Source of the DNA: Aestuariibacter salexigens DSM 15300
Lineage (GTDB): Bacteria > Pseudomonadota > Gammaproteobacteria > Enterobacterales > Alteromonadaceae
Assembly: GCF_000429145.1 (NCBI RefSeq)
Contig: NZ_AUBH01000011.1
Coordinates: 60,880-124,879 of the forward strand
DNA: 64,000 nt
Reading direction: 5' to 3'
Positions 22,697-32,049 of the stretch are shown here, piece by piece. Position numbers and translations under genes: made by a program. Numbering within the stretch: position 1 is the stretch's first letter; each line of letters begins with the position of its first letter. The notes beneath the pieces were generated by a model that was not told the DNA's origin, did not search any database, and was given only the letters and a program-made list of their open reading frames with translations.

Positions 22697-23225
22697 TATT
22701 AGATTCTCCTGCCGTCGACGACATGGTCAGCGTGGTTTGCTTCTTCTGCCAGCACCCTGCACCATCGGGCAGCATTTCAGTAATAGCTACCTTGCCATTT
22801 TGAATTGACGTGATTTCACCAAAGAACAAACCGATATGGTTGCCCACCGTTGCTTTATATAACGAACCATCATTGGCTTTGACCAGGATCCATTGTGTGC
22901 CCTGACTGGTAAACATGCCCGCCATAGACAGTGCATCAATACCATATTGCTCAAGTGGCTCTTTTTGACGGCTAAAGTCGGGTTGCAAACAATTGGCTTG
23001 CTGTCCGGTGACTTGTTCTACCTGTTGATTGCGAGGACGTGTAAACGGACTGCGCAATTCCTGTGCGGCATATTCAAACGCCGGCATGGTTTTAAATTCT
23101 GGGTAAGGTTCAATAGACACCTGCGTGTTGGCCTTAACCTGTTCGGTGTACTGACGTAAATCTTCGGTACCGCCCTTACATCCGGCCAGCAGCAAAACCG
23201 TAGCGATGATCAGCCACTTTTTCAT
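22689..23225 (-). CDS. pilP: Type IV pilus assembly lipoprotein
   Basis: PilP is the inner-membrane lipoprotein that links the PilN/PilO pair to the PilQ secretin. The signal peptide ends in LLAGC (Cys16). The C-terminal part contains the compact beta-domain (QGTQWILVKANDGSLYKATVGNHIGLFFGEITSIQNGKVAITE), which contacts PilQ in homologues. The length of 178 residues is normal. It overlaps pilO and pilQ. Confidence 0.93.
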   Translation of the reverse strand: MKKWLIIATVLLLAGCKGGTEDLRQYTEQVKANTQVSIEPYPEFKTMPAFEYAAQELRSPFTRPRNQQVEQVTGQQANCLQPDFSRQKEPLEQYGIDALSMAGMFTSQGTQWILVKANDGSLYKATVGNHIGLFFGEITSIQNGKVAITEMLPDGAGCWQKKQTTLTMSSTAGESNNV

Positions 23226-23824
23226 TGCTTAACCTCCGCTGCCGTAGATGTGCGATAGGTTTTTGCCTGCATATTCAAACTCAGCTCACCTGTGCTTTGG
23301 GTGATATCAAAATCATGCAACGTGACGATACGGGATAGATTCGCTACCGCAGAAGAAAACTCGCCAATCTCATGGTAGGTGCCACTGACCTGCAATTGTA
23401 TAGGCAGCTCAGTGTAAAACTCTTTCGGCACTTCCTGCTGCCAGTTAAGTAGGCGGAAGTTAAGTCCGGCCGTTGTGCCGACACGCGTCACGTCGTCCAA
23501 CAGGCCCGGCGTTTCATTGCTGGTTGGCAATGACTTGAGCATTGAAGAAAAGTCTTCTTCGATTCGGGCAAGTTGTTCCTCATAGGCAGCAAGATTGACG
23601 GCGATACGATACTTAGCGGCGTACTGCTGCTTGAGGTCTATTTCCTGCGCCTCAGCTTTTTCAAGCACCGGGATTTTATCACTGACAACGGTGTAATAAC
23701 CGAGTACGCCCACCAATATGGCAACTACTGTGGCGACAACGATTTTAACTTCGGCAGGCCAGACCGGGATTTGCTCGAAATCCAGGTCATTCATTTCCTT
23801 TAATTTTGTGACATCAAATTTCAT
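23222..23824 (-). CDS. pilO: Type IV pilus inner-membrane protein PilO
   Basis: PilO pairs with PilN to form the periplasmic alignment complex of the pilus machine. The 200-residue protein has a short cytoplasmic start, one transmembrane helix (about residues 25-47, VKIVVATVVAILVGVLGYYTVV), a coiled-coil stretch and a ferredoxin-like C-terminal domain (YTELPIQLQVSGTYHEIGEFSSAVANLSRIV). It overlaps both neighbours by four bases. Confidence 0.93.
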   Translation of the reverse strand: MKFDVTKLKEMNDLDFEQIPVWPAEVKIVVATVVAILVGVLGYYTVVSDKIPVLEKAEAQEIDLKQQYAAKYRIAVNLAAYEEQLARIEEDFSSMLKSLPTSNETPGLLDDVTRVGTTAGLNFRLLNWQQEVPKEFYTELPIQLQVSGTYHEIGEFSSAVANLSRIVTLHDFDITQSTGELSLNMQAKTYRTSTAAEVKQ

Positions 23825-24405
23825 TTGGCCTTCTCCTGCTCAACCACCGACACAATGGGGGCAATTGACGGACTTATGCTAAAGGTCAACTTGAAGTCGC
23901 TTACGGCATCAGTGCCCTCTGTATCGGCAACAATTGAAGATAGTACGCCTTGGGTGAACACCTTGGAGTCTTCCAATTCGCGCATAAATCTGGACAGGCG
24001 ATTATTTGATTCGCTGATGCCTAGTATTTCAATCTTGTTACCGGTGCGTTTCATGGTTTTGAACGCAATGCCCGGCGGCAAAATCCTGGCCAGTTCGTCG
24101 AACACGATGGGCGCAATGTTACGACTAGCCTGAAGCTGCTCAATCAGTGCCATACGCTGTTCGATAGCGGCTTTATTGTCTTTAATGTCGCGGATTTTAG
24201 CGACCTGCGCATCGAGGATGGCAATCTCATCCTGCAGATAGCGGTTACGCTTGTTCTGCTGATCTATCAGTGCGTTGAAGCCCTGCCCGATGAACCAAAA
24301 TAGCAAAAACGTGATTATCGCGGTGGCAAGCAATGCCATCATGTATTGCTGCTTTTTATGTTGACGCTGAGCATCGCGCCACGGCAGTAAATTTATATGT
24401 GCCAT
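23821..24405 (-). CDS. pilN: Type IV pilus inner-membrane protein PilN
   Basis: PilN connects cytoplasmic PilM to periplasmic PilO. The N-terminal INLLPWRD motif, which inserts into PilM, is at residues 4-11 and is intact. It is followed by one transmembrane helix (about 20-40), a coiled coil and a small periplasmic domain. The 194-residue length fits. It overlaps the end of pilM by 13 bases. Confidence 0.94.
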   Translation of the reverse strand: MAHINLLPWRDAQRQHKKQQYMMALLATAIITFLLFWFIGQGFNALIDQQNKRNRYLQDEIAILDAQVAKIRDIKDNKAAIEQRMALIEQLQASRNIAPIVFDELARILPPGIAFKTMKRTGNKIEILGISESNNRLSRFMRELEDSKVFTQGVLSSIVADTEGTDAVSDFKLTFSISPSIAPIVSVVEQEKAK

Positions 24406-25463
24406 GGTGTAAAGCTCCTGCTTGCAAGCCCAGCTGCAATAGCCAACTGAGGGGCGAAGTCAGTCAGTGTCTCAGAATTGACTTTGTCACTCGTTGCCAT
24501 ATCAGCAAAAGGATTGAATACACTGACACCAATACCCAGATCCTGACTCAGGTCGTCAGCAATGCCGGTGATACACGCACCGCCGCCGCATATGACAATG
24601 GAGGCAGGGCGTTGCGCATGTGTGGAGGACGTATATAACTGAATGGCACGATTAATTTGTTGCTGTAAATTGGCCAGAAACACCGGATAAGTGTCGGTGC
24701 GCCAGTTGGCAGGCAAGGTACCCTCAAGCAGCTGCTGTTCAGCCTCATCTTTCTCGAGTGAGTGCACCAGTGCCAGGTCCTGAATCAAATTATCCAGTCC
24801 GAACGTATGCTCTTTGGTGTATTTCACATTGCCTTCTTCATCTAATACGCACATTTGCATAAGCGATGCGCCGATATTGAAGCAACAGGTTTCCTCACCA
24901 GCCCCGGAAGGATTGAAGAATTTCAGCGCGTTCGCTAACGCGTTGCTTTCGACATCCATCACTTTAGGCTCAAAAGGTGCCTCTCTGAGCAATAACATTC
25001 TGGAATCAATCAAGTCTTTATGTGCAGCAGTCAGCAATACTTCTACTTTGCTGTTATGTGATGCACTTGGCCCAAGTTCTTCAAAGTCGAGATACACTTC
25101 ATCAAGCGGGTAAGGGATCAGACTATCCGCCTCTATCTCAATCTGACCCTCTAACTCATAGTCAGTTTGCTCAGGCTCCATAAACACAATTTTGCTGATC
25201 ACTGAAGGGCCCGCGACAGCTGTCGCAATAGCTTTATTCTTGATTTTCAGGCTCTTCTTAACTTTCGCCAACGCCTTGCTGACGGTGTCAAAATCCTTGA
25301 TTGCTCGGTCATCGAAAGCGTTGCCACCAATAGATTCACATACGGCTTGTTGAATCTTATAGCCATCGCCATCTTTTTCCAGCAATACAGCTTTAATGAA
25401 ACGGGTCCCGATATCCAGGCCGATCATCTGCGGTATTTGTTTCTGAAAAAGCGCTTTAATCAC
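24393..25463 (-). CDS. pilM: Type IV pilus assembly ATPase-like protein PilM
   Basis: PilM is an actin-like cytoplasmic protein that binds ATP and the PilN tail. It shows MIGLDIGTRFIKAVLL (phosphate 1), CCFNIGASLMQMCVLDE (phosphate 2) and IVICGGGACITGIADDL (adenosine motif), as in FtsA-like folds. The GTG at 25463 is preferred because GGAA lies six bases upstream and the resulting start (IKALFQKQIPQMIGLDIG) matches the family; a TTG at 25475 is also in frame. It is the first gene of pilMNOPQ and divergent from mrcA. Confidence 0.92.
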   Translation of the reverse strand: MIKALFQKQIPQMIGLDIGTRFIKAVLLEKDGDGYKIQQAVCESIGGNAFDDRAIKDFDTVSKALAKVKKSLKIKNKAIATAVAGPSVISKIVFMEPEQTDYELEGQIEIEADSLIPYPLDEVYLDFEELGPSASHNSKVEVLLTAAHKDLIDSRMLLLREAPFEPKVMDVESNALANALKFFNPSGAGEETCCFNIGASLMQMCVLDEEGNVKYTKEHTFGLDNLIQDLALVHSLEKDEAEQQLLEGTLPANWRTDTYPVFLANLQQQINRAIQLYTSSTHAQRPASIVICGGGACITGIADDLSQDLGIGVSVFNPFADMATSDKVNSETLTDFAPQLAIAAGLASRSFTPWHI

Positions 25464-25597
25464 AATAATTTCCAATCATAACGATAGCGTTGAAACGACA
25501 TTATTACCGAATTTTTTCATAAGTATGGTTCTAATAACGGTACATAGGTATAAAATATAAGCCATTTCAACGATTTTGCCTTGGTATTATAGTCTTT
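25464..25597. promoter_or_regulatory. Divergent promoter region pilM/mrcA
   Basis: This A+T-rich intergenic segment of about 130 bp must carry start signals for the pil operon leftward and for mrcA rightward. No operator was recognised. The arrangement, with pilMNOPQ divergent from the PBP1a gene, is conserved in gammaproteobacteria. Confidence 0.5.
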
Positions 25598-28228
25598 GTG
25601 AAGTACATAAAGCCTTTGTTTTACACAATTTCTGTTGCAGCACTGGTCGGGCTGGTAACAATTACAGGTATTTATTTTTATATCAAACCTGAGTTACCGA
25701 GCGTCGACGTTCTCAAAGATGTGCGTTTACAGACACCCATGCGCATCTATACCAGCGACGGTAAACTGATCTCGCAATTCGGTGTAAAACGGCGTATCCC
25801 GTTGACTCTGGACGACGTACCAGAGCAGCTTATACAGGCTGTTCTGGCCACAGAGGACAGTCGCTTCTATGAGCATCCTGGTATTGATCCTATCGGCATC
25901 GTGAGAGCTGCCATTAATCTAATTATTACCGGTGAGAAACAACAGGGTGCCAGTACGCTGACAATGCAGCTTGCGCGCGGCTTTTTTCTGACTCGTGATA
26001 AAACTTACATCCGTAAAATAAAAGAAATTTTTATCGCCTGGCATATGGAGCAGCTGTTATCCAAGCGTGAAATTCTTGAGCTGTACCTCAATAAGATTGA
26101 ACTTGGTCATCGGGCGTTCGGATTTGGTGCAGCCGCGCAGGTGTATTACGGCAAAGATATAAAAGACCTGACGCTTGCTCAGCTTGCCACTATTGCTGGC
26201 TTACCGAAGGCGCCTTCCACCATGAATCCCATCAGCCGCCCAGACCGTTCGATTGAACGTCGCAGAGTGGTGCTGCTGCGTATGCTCGACGAAGGTTATA
26301 TAGACCGGGCGCAATTTGAGCAGGCTGCCAATGCGCCGGTGACCGCCCGCAAGCATGGCGCTGAGATTGAGCTGGACGCTCCCTATTTGGCCGATCTTAT
26401 CTATAACGAAATGGTCGAGCTGTATGGCAAGGAAGAAGCAGAAACTGGCGGATATAAAGTCTATGCAACCGTACCGTCGCACTTGCAGCAAGCGGCGCAA
26501 AGAGCGGTGGTTCAGAATCTCCATGATTATGATGAACGGCATGGCTATCGCGGGCCGATTAGGCAGCTATGGCAACCGATTGATTATGAAAATCTGGATG
26601 AGCCAGATATTACCGAAGGTCCGATAGACGACCCTGCCTGGAGTGAACAGCAAATGCTTGAGGCATTAGCCGACGTCAATGCTATTGATCCGCTGGTGCC
26701 GGCTATCGTGACACGCGTCGACCATCAAAATATCGAAGTGTTTGATGCCAGCGGTCAATATATCGACATTGGCTGGGACGGGCTGATGTGGGCTCGCCCA
26801 TACATTGCTGACAATCGCCAGGGGGACGACCCCAAGGTCGCCGCAGACGTGGCTCAGCAGGGACAGCTGGTGTGGATAAGAAAACGTTTTGATGACGGTC
26901 GTTGGCAGCTTTCGCAAATGCCGGAAGTGAGCGGAGCCTTTATTGCCTTGGACCCGCACAACGGTGCCGCGCAGGCAGTGGTTGGCGGCTACAGCTTTTA
27001 TGAGAGTCAGTTTAACCGGGCGACGCAGGCTAAGCGTCAGGTTGGCTCAAATATTAAGCCTTTCGTTTATTCTTCCGCGCTGGAAAACGGTTACACGATC
27101 GCCAGTATCATCAACGACGCGCCAATCAATCAGTGGGATAAGAGTTCAGGCGTTGCGTGGCGTCCACAAAACTCACCTGCTGAGTATGACGGCCCAATCA
27201 GAATGCGCGTTGCACTGGGCAAATCCAAAAACGTAGTGTCGGTACGCTTACTTCGCGGTGTGGGGCTAGACAATGCTATCGATCATTTGACTCGATTTGG
27301 ATTCCAACGCGACGAAATCCCTCGTGATGAGACCGTATCTCTTGGTTCCGGCTCACATACGCCGTTAGAAGTGGCCAGAGCCATGGCGGTGATCGCCAAT
27401 GGCGGCTTCCTTGTGGAACCCCATTTCATTCAACGTATTGCTGATGATCAGGACAACACCCTGTGGGCGGCTAACCCTCCGGTAGCGTGTGAAGACTGTG
27501 AGCTCACTGCGCAGGTTAACCAGCCGGTAGACGATACTGACGTGGAATCCTTGCTGGAAGCCGAGTTGTCAATCCTGACCAGTGAGCCTATGAGAAAGGA
27601 ACCTGTTATTCCTGCGCCAAGGGTAATTTCCGAACAAAACGCATTTTTAGTCGCAGAGATGTTGCGCACTGCGGTGCGTGCAAACGGTAACTGGAGCAAG
27701 AAAACCTACTGGATGGGCACCGGATGGCGGGCCAGAAATATTCTTGAGCGTGAAGATATTGCCGGCAAAACAGGAACGACCAACGATTCCAGAGACACCT
27801 GGTTTACTGGCTTTACCCGGGATCTGGTTGCAACCAGTTGGGTCGGTTTCGATGATATGAATCGTCAGCTTGGAAGAACGACCCGCAATCAGAATCTGGT
27901 CAATCTCAATCCGGAAAAATTCAATTGGATTGGCAATGCGTTAATTGGCGCTGAAGATGGTGCAAAAGCGGCGCAACCGGCTTGGATCCGCTTCATGCAG
28001 GTGGCGCTGGAAGATGTGCCGGAATCTTTCATGCCCATACCGGATGATATCGTCACCGTGCGAATCGACCGCAATAGCGGCAAGTTAACGCGACGCACTG
28101 ATCATACTGCGATGTTTGAATATTTCATGAAAGGAACTGAACCTCAGGTCTATGTATTAGACGAGGAACTGGTCGATCCACTTGAATCTGAAGACGAAGA
28201 TCGCCCAGAACCGGTAGAAATATTTTAA
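25598..28228 (+). CDS. mrcA: Penicillin-binding protein 1A, bifunctional peptidoglycan synthase
   Basis: This inner-membrane enzyme polymerises glycan strands and cross-links peptides. The 876-residue protein has an N-terminal membrane anchor (about 8-29), a GT51 glycosyltransferase domain with catalytic Glu86 (ATEDSRFYEHPGID) and GASTLTMQLARG, an OB-like insert of about 100 residues (near 340-450) and a transpeptidase domain with the SxxK serine Ser484 (GSNIKPF), an SKN motif and KTG at 724-726. All active-site motifs are intact. The start is GTG at 25598; no good ribosome site is visible, so the exact start is less certain. Confidence 0.94.
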   Translation: MKYIKPLFYTISVAALVGLVTITGIYFYIKPELPSVDVLKDVRLQTPMRIYTSDGKLISQFGVKRRIPLTLDDVPEQLIQAVLATEDSRFYEHPGIDPIGIVRAAINLIITGEKQQGASTLTMQLARGFFLTRDKTYIRKIKEIFIAWHMEQLLSKREILELYLNKIELGHRAFGFGAAAQVYYGKDIKDLTLAQLATIAGLPKAPSTMNPISRPDRSIERRRVVLLRMLDEGYIDRAQFEQAANAPVTARKHGAEIELDAPYLADLIYNEMVELYGKEEAETGGYKVYATVPSHLQQAAQRAVVQNLHDYDERHGYRGPIRQLWQPIDYENLDEPDITEGPIDDPAWSEQQMLEALADVNAIDPLVPAIVTRVDHQNIEVFDASGQYIDIGWDGLMWARPYIADNRQGDDPKVAADVAQQGQLVWIRKRFDDGRWQLSQMPEVSGAFIALDPHNGAAQAVVGGYSFYESQFNRATQAKRQVGSNIKPFVYSSALENGYTIASIINDAPINQWDKSSGVAWRPQNSPAEYDGPIRMRVALGKSKNVVSVRLLRGVGLDNAIDHLTRFGFQRDEIPRDETVSLGSGSHTPLEVARAMAVIANGGFLVEPHFIQRIADDQDNTLWAANPPVACEDCELTAQVNQPVDDTDVESLLEAELSILTSEPMRKEPVIPAPRVISEQNAFLVAEMLRTAVRANGNWSKKTYWMGTGWRARNILEREDIAGKTGTTNDSRDTWFTGFTRDLVATSWVGFDDMNRQLGRTTRNQNLVNLNPEKFNWIGNALIGAEDGAKAAQPAWIRFMQVALEDVPESFMPIPDDIVTVRIDRNSGKLTRRTDHTAMFEYFMKGTEPQVYVLDEELVDPLESEDEDRPEPVEIF

Positions 28229-28304
28229 ACTTCGCGCACAACAACAGACTAACTTGATTATCACACCCTGATTTCACGTATGTGCTCGGGGCTTGGGATA
28301 CACC

Positions 28305-29993
28305 ATGACACAACAACAAAACTACCTGTATATACCACATGCCGGACCGTCTCTGCTTGAGACGCCGCTGCTGAATAAAGGCAGTGCATTCAGCGCCCAG
28401 GAGCGCGTCACATTCAACCTGATGGGGTTGCTTCCGCCTCGGTATGAAACGATCGACGAGCAGGCCGAACGCGCCTATATGCAGTACCGCAGCTTTTCAG
28501 AAACCATCAATAAGCATATTTACCTGCGCTCTATTCAGGACACCAATGAGACGCTGTATTACAAGCTGATCCAGGATCATATCGACGAGATGATGCCGAT
28601 CATCTATACGCCGACGGTGGGCGATGCCTGCGAGCAATTCTCAGACATCTATCGCAGTTCACGAGGATTATTTATTTCCTATTCTGAGCGCCACCAGATT
28701 GATGACATCTTACGAAATGCGACTAAACGCAAAGTGAAGGTTATCGTAGTGACAGACGGCGAACGTATTCTGGGACTTGGCGATCAGGGTATTGGCGGTA
28801 TGGGGATCCCAATCGGTAAACTGTCTCTGTATACCGCGTGCGGCGGTATTAGCCCTGCCTATACGCTGCCAGTGATGCTGGACGTGGGTACCAATAATGA
28901 AAAGCTGCTGAATGATCCTATGTACATGGGGGCACGGCACAAGCGTATCGAACAGGATGAATATAACGAATTCGTCGATATGTTTATGCAGGCCGTGTAT
29001 CGCCGCTGGCCAGAGGTGATGGTGCAATTTGAAGACTTCGCCCAGCCCAATGCGATGCCACTTCTGACTCGCTACCGAGATAAAGTATGCTGTTTCAATG
29101 ACGATATTCAAGGTACCGCGGCCGTCACGGTGGGTACCATTCTGGCTGCCTGTCGTATTAAAAACGCTAAGCTTAGCGAACAGAAAGTGGTATTCGTGGG
29201 TGCAGGCTCGGCAGGGTGTGGCATTGCCGAGATGATCATTGCGCGCATGGTACAGGAAGGCATTAGCGATGCGCAGGCCCGTAAACAGGTGTTTATGGTT
29301 GACCGCTACGGCTTGCTGACGGAAGGCATGCAGGGCTTGCGGGACTTCCAGCAGAAATTGCAGCAGTCGCAGGACGATTTGGCATCATGGCAATACAGCG
29401 GCGAATGGCCAACCCTGATGGATGTTATTCACTGTGCCAAGCCGGATATTCTCATTGGCGTATCTGGTCAGGCTGGATTATTCACCGAACAGGTTATCCG
29501 CACCATGAAACAGCAGTGTGAGCTGCCAATCATCTTCCCGCTGAGTAATCCATCACGACAGGTTGAAGCGCGACCTGAGCAGGTGATCGAGTGGACTGAT
29601 GGTAATGTTATCATTGCTACCGGCAGCCCGTTTACGCCAGTGAGTTACGGTGACAAGGTGTATCCGATTGCGCAGTGCAACAACAGCTATATTTTCCCGG
29701 GGATTGGGCTTGGTGTGGTGGCTTCAAAAGCAAGGCTCATTAGCGATGCTATGCTGATGGCCGCCAGTGAGGCTCTTGCCGATGCCTCACCGCTGGCGAA
29801 TACCGGCGAGGGCGAGTTATTGCCCTCACTGCGTGATATTGCTGCACTGAGCCGCAAGATTGCCTTTGCAGTCGGTAAAGTAGCGCAGCAGGAAGGACTG
29901 GCGCTGGAAACCTCTGATGATCAGTTGCAAAGCAGAATTGAACGGAACTTTTGGACGCCGGAATATCGTCCGTACAAGCGGGTGAGTATCTAA
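28305..29993 (+). CDS. maeA: NAD-dependent malic enzyme
   Basis: This enzyme oxidatively decarboxylates malate to pyruvate. At 562 residues it matches the long SfcA/MaeA class. Motifs include [40 protein letters not shown], the metal/substrate segment FEDFAQPNA and [12 protein letters not shown], and the dinucleotide loop [14 protein letters not shown]. The ATG at 28305 is preferred over a TTG at 28293 because the GGGA at 28295-28298 is then at ribosome-site distance. It lies 76 bp after mrcA. Confidence 0.94.
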   Translation: MTQQQNYLYIPHAGPSLLETPLLNKGSAFSAQERVTFNLMGLLPPRYETIDEQAERAYMQYRSFSETINKHIYLRSIQDTNETLYYKLIQDHIDEMMPIIYTPTVGDACEQFSDIYRSSRGLFISYSERHQIDDILRNATKRKVKVIVVTDGERILGLGDQGIGGMGIPIGKLSLYTACGGISPAYTLPVMLDVGTNNEKLLNDPMYMGARHKRIEQDEYNEFVDMFMQAVYRRWPEVMVQFEDFAQPNAMPLLTRYRDKVCCFNDDIQGTAAVTVGTILAACRIKNAKLSEQKVVFVGAGSAGCGIAEMIIARMVQEGISDAQARKQVFMVDRYGLLTEGMQGLRDFQQKLQQSQDDLASWQYSGEWPTLMDVIHCAKPDILIGVSGQAGLFTEQVIRTMKQQCELPIIFPLSNPSRQVEARPEQVIEWTDGNVIIATGSPFTPVSYGDKVYPIAQCNNSYIFPGIGLGVVASKARLISDAMLMAASEALADASPLANTGEGELLPSLRDIAALSRKIAFAVGKVAQQEGLALETSDDQLQSRIERNFWTPEYRPYKRVSI

Positions 29994-29997
29994 CCTT

Positions 29998-30465
29998 ATG
30001 CAACAACGCGCTGCGCAAATATGGGTCGATGCGGATGCCTGTCCGGTTCCGATTAAAGAGATCCTGTTTCGCGCAGCCGAGCGACAGCAAGTGCAGTGTA
30101 CATTGGTGGCCAACCAATCTATGCGCACGCCAGCGACGAAGTTCGTCAATTTATTGGTGGTAAGTCATGGGTTTGACGAGGCCGACAATGAAATCGTGCG
30201 CCGTGCCGGAGAAGGTGATCTGGTGGTGACCAGTGATATCCCGCTAGCGGCTGACGCATTGGCGAAAGGTGCACAGGTCGTCAGTGCCAGAGGTGACGAA
30301 TTCAGCCGTGAGAACATACGCTCGCGTCTGAATATGCGTGATTTTATGGATACTATGCGCGCCAGTGGCGTGCATACCGGAGGCCCGCCGCCGCTCAGTC
30401 AATCCGAAAAACAGGCATTCGCTAACTACCTGGACCGTTGGCTCACTAGACGACGCATATCATAG
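29998..30465 (+). CDS. YaiI/YqxD family protein (UPF0178)
   Basis: This 155-residue protein of the DUF188/UPF0178 family has a PIN-like fold. The N-terminal [16 protein letters not shown] and the central [20 protein letters not shown] segments are diagnostic, with acidic residues suited to metal binding. The biochemical role is not established. It starts four bases after the malic enzyme stop, so it is probably co-transcribed with maeA. Confidence 0.88.
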   Translation: MQQRAAQIWVDADACPVPIKEILFRAAERQQVQCTLVANQSMRTPATKFVNLLVVSHGFDEADNEIVRRAGEGDLVVTSDIPLAADALAKGAQVVSARGDEFSRENIRSRLNMRDFMDTMRASGVHTGGPPPLSQSEKQAFANYLDRWLTRRRIS

Positions 30466-30467
30466 CG

Positions 30468-30686
30468 CTATTTGCTGCGGACGATCAAAACAAGCCCGCC
30501 GATGATGCCGAAGGCTGCCATACCGCCGGCGATTATCAATGTACCTCTGTACCCTTCAGGATCTTCACTAGCCTGCACCGCACCGTGTGTACGTACATAA
30601 CGAAACTGTTTATCATTCACCAGGCGGTAGGTACCGTAGGCAGCAAATAAGCCAATGGCAAGTAACATGATGCCGAGCTTTTTCAT
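30468..30686 (-). CDS. Small two-helix membrane protein
   Basis: This 72-residue protein was not assigned to a family. It has two predicted transmembrane helices (about 3-18, KLGIMLLAIGLFAAYGTY, and 46-67, GTLIIAGGMAAFGIIGGLVLIV) separated by a charged loop. The ATG at 30686 has GGA eight bases upstream; an ATG at 30698 gives four more residues. It follows argA by about 25 bp on the same strand after argA's start side, but it is upstream in transcription order, so it may share the arginine region only by position. Confidence 0.5.
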   Translation of the reverse strand: MKKLGIMLLAIGLFAAYGTYRLVNDKQFRYVRTHGAVQASEDPEGYRGTLIIAGGMAAFGIIGGLVLIVRSK

Positions 30687-30723
30687 GGTGTTTTCCATTT
30701 AACGTCATCGCAATGACAGTCTG

Positions 30724-32049
30724 TCATACCGGCGAACCTGTGTGTAAATCCAACGTGAAGACCTTCGAATTGCGCTGATAGTTGTACAGCGACTTCTTGG
30801 ACTCAGGCAATGCATCAGGCGTAGACGGTGCAAAACCTTGTTCGAGGAACCAGTGCGCGGTCGTTGTAGTGAGTACGAACACATAGTCCAAGCCGAGCTC
30901 AAGAGCACGTTGTTTGAGTGCCTCCATCATCCGTTCGCCACGATTTTTGCCACGATAATCCGGATGCGTGGCGACGCATGCGATCTCTCCGCAACGATCG
31001 TCGATGTAGGGATACAGCGCTGCGCAGCCAACAATAGCGCCATCGCGCACCAGTACGGTGAAACGTTCAATCTCATTTTCTAACAACTCGCGAGAACGTT
31101 TTACCAGCACCCCCGACTCTTCCATCGGCTTGATCAGCTTTAGGATCCCACCGACATCTTCGATCACCGCGTTGCGTAGCTGTTCATAATGCTTTTTCAT
31201 CACCAGTGAACCGGTACCATCGCGGGTAAAGAGCTCCTGCAACAGTGCCCCATCCTGACGGTAACTAATATAGTGACAGCGAGGCACACCGGCCTCTACG
31301 GACTTGGCAAGCGCGTCCACGATCCCGTGCTCTTTCTGCAAATGCGGATGACCGGCCAGTTCAATGAGTTGTTCCAGCTCAATGGTGCGCTTTAACTGGC
31401 CTTCGTCTGTCATGATCCCCTGACTGGGACCAAAAATGATGAGCTTATCTGCCTTGAGCGTGATAGCCGTTTGGGTGGCAACATCTTCATGAGACAGATT
31501 GAATACCTCGCCTGTCGGAGAGTATCCCATAGGTGACAGCAATACGATGGAACCGTCATTGAGGTGATCATTAATGCCCTCTGCATCGACACGCCTGACC
31601 AAACCTGTATTTTCAAAGTCTACGCCATCACGCACCCCAATCGGTTTGGCGACCACTAAGTTACCCGAGCACACTCTGATCTGTGAGCCATGCATGGGTG
31701 AATTAGCCAATCCCATGGTCAGCAGCGCTTCGACCTGCGCCCGCACTGAGCCAGCCGCATCCTTGACGCACTCCAGCGTTTCTTTGTCGGTAATGCGGAT
31801 ATCCTGATGAAAACGTGCGTCGAGCCGTCTTAGTGCTACACGCTCGTCAATTTGTGGTCTGGCACCGTGCACCAGCACAAGGCGCACGCCGAGGCTATTC
31901 AACAGCGCGATGTCATGAATAATATTGGCGAAATTACTGTCTTCGATCGCTTCGCCGCCAAACATTAGCACGAAGGTTTTGCCGCGATGCGCGTTAATAT
32001 AGGGCGCTGAATGCCTGAACAGCCTGACGCTATCACGTTGTGAAACCAT
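30724..32049 (-). CDS. argA: N-acetylglutamate synthase
   Basis: ArgA acetylates glutamate with acetyl-CoA, the committed step of arginine synthesis. This is the full-length classical form (441 residues): an amino-acid-kinase-like regulatory domain (about 1-290, FVLMFGGEAIED, LVLVHGARPQID) and a C-terminal GNAT domain with the acetyl-CoA loop ATHPDYRGKNRGERMM. Its ATG overlaps the argH stop as TAATG, so it is the last gene of argCBFGH-argA. Related marine bacteria often carry a short acetyltransferase fused to ArgH; here the two are separate proteins. Feedback inhibition by arginine is expected from the family. Confidence 0.95.
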   Translation of the reverse strand: MVSQRDSVRLFRHSAPYINAHRGKTFVLMFGGEAIEDSNFANIIHDIALLNSLGVRLVLVHGARPQIDERVALRRLDARFHQDIRITDKETLECVKDAAGSVRAQVEALLTMGLANSPMHGSQIRVCSGNLVVAKPIGVRDGVDFENTGLVRRVDAEGINDHLNDGSIVLLSPMGYSPTGEVFNLSHEDVATQTAITLKADKLIIFGPSQGIMTDEGQLKRTIELEQLIELAGHPHLQKEHGIVDALAKSVEAGVPRCHYISYRQDGALLQELFTRDGTGSLVMKKHYEQLRNAVIEDVGGILKLIKPMEESGVLVKRSRELLENEIERFTVLVRDGAIVGCAALYPYIDDRCGEIACVATHPDYRGKNRGERMMEALKQRALELGLDYVFVLTTTTAHWFLEQGFAPSTPDALPESKKSLYNYQRNSKVFTLDLHTGSPV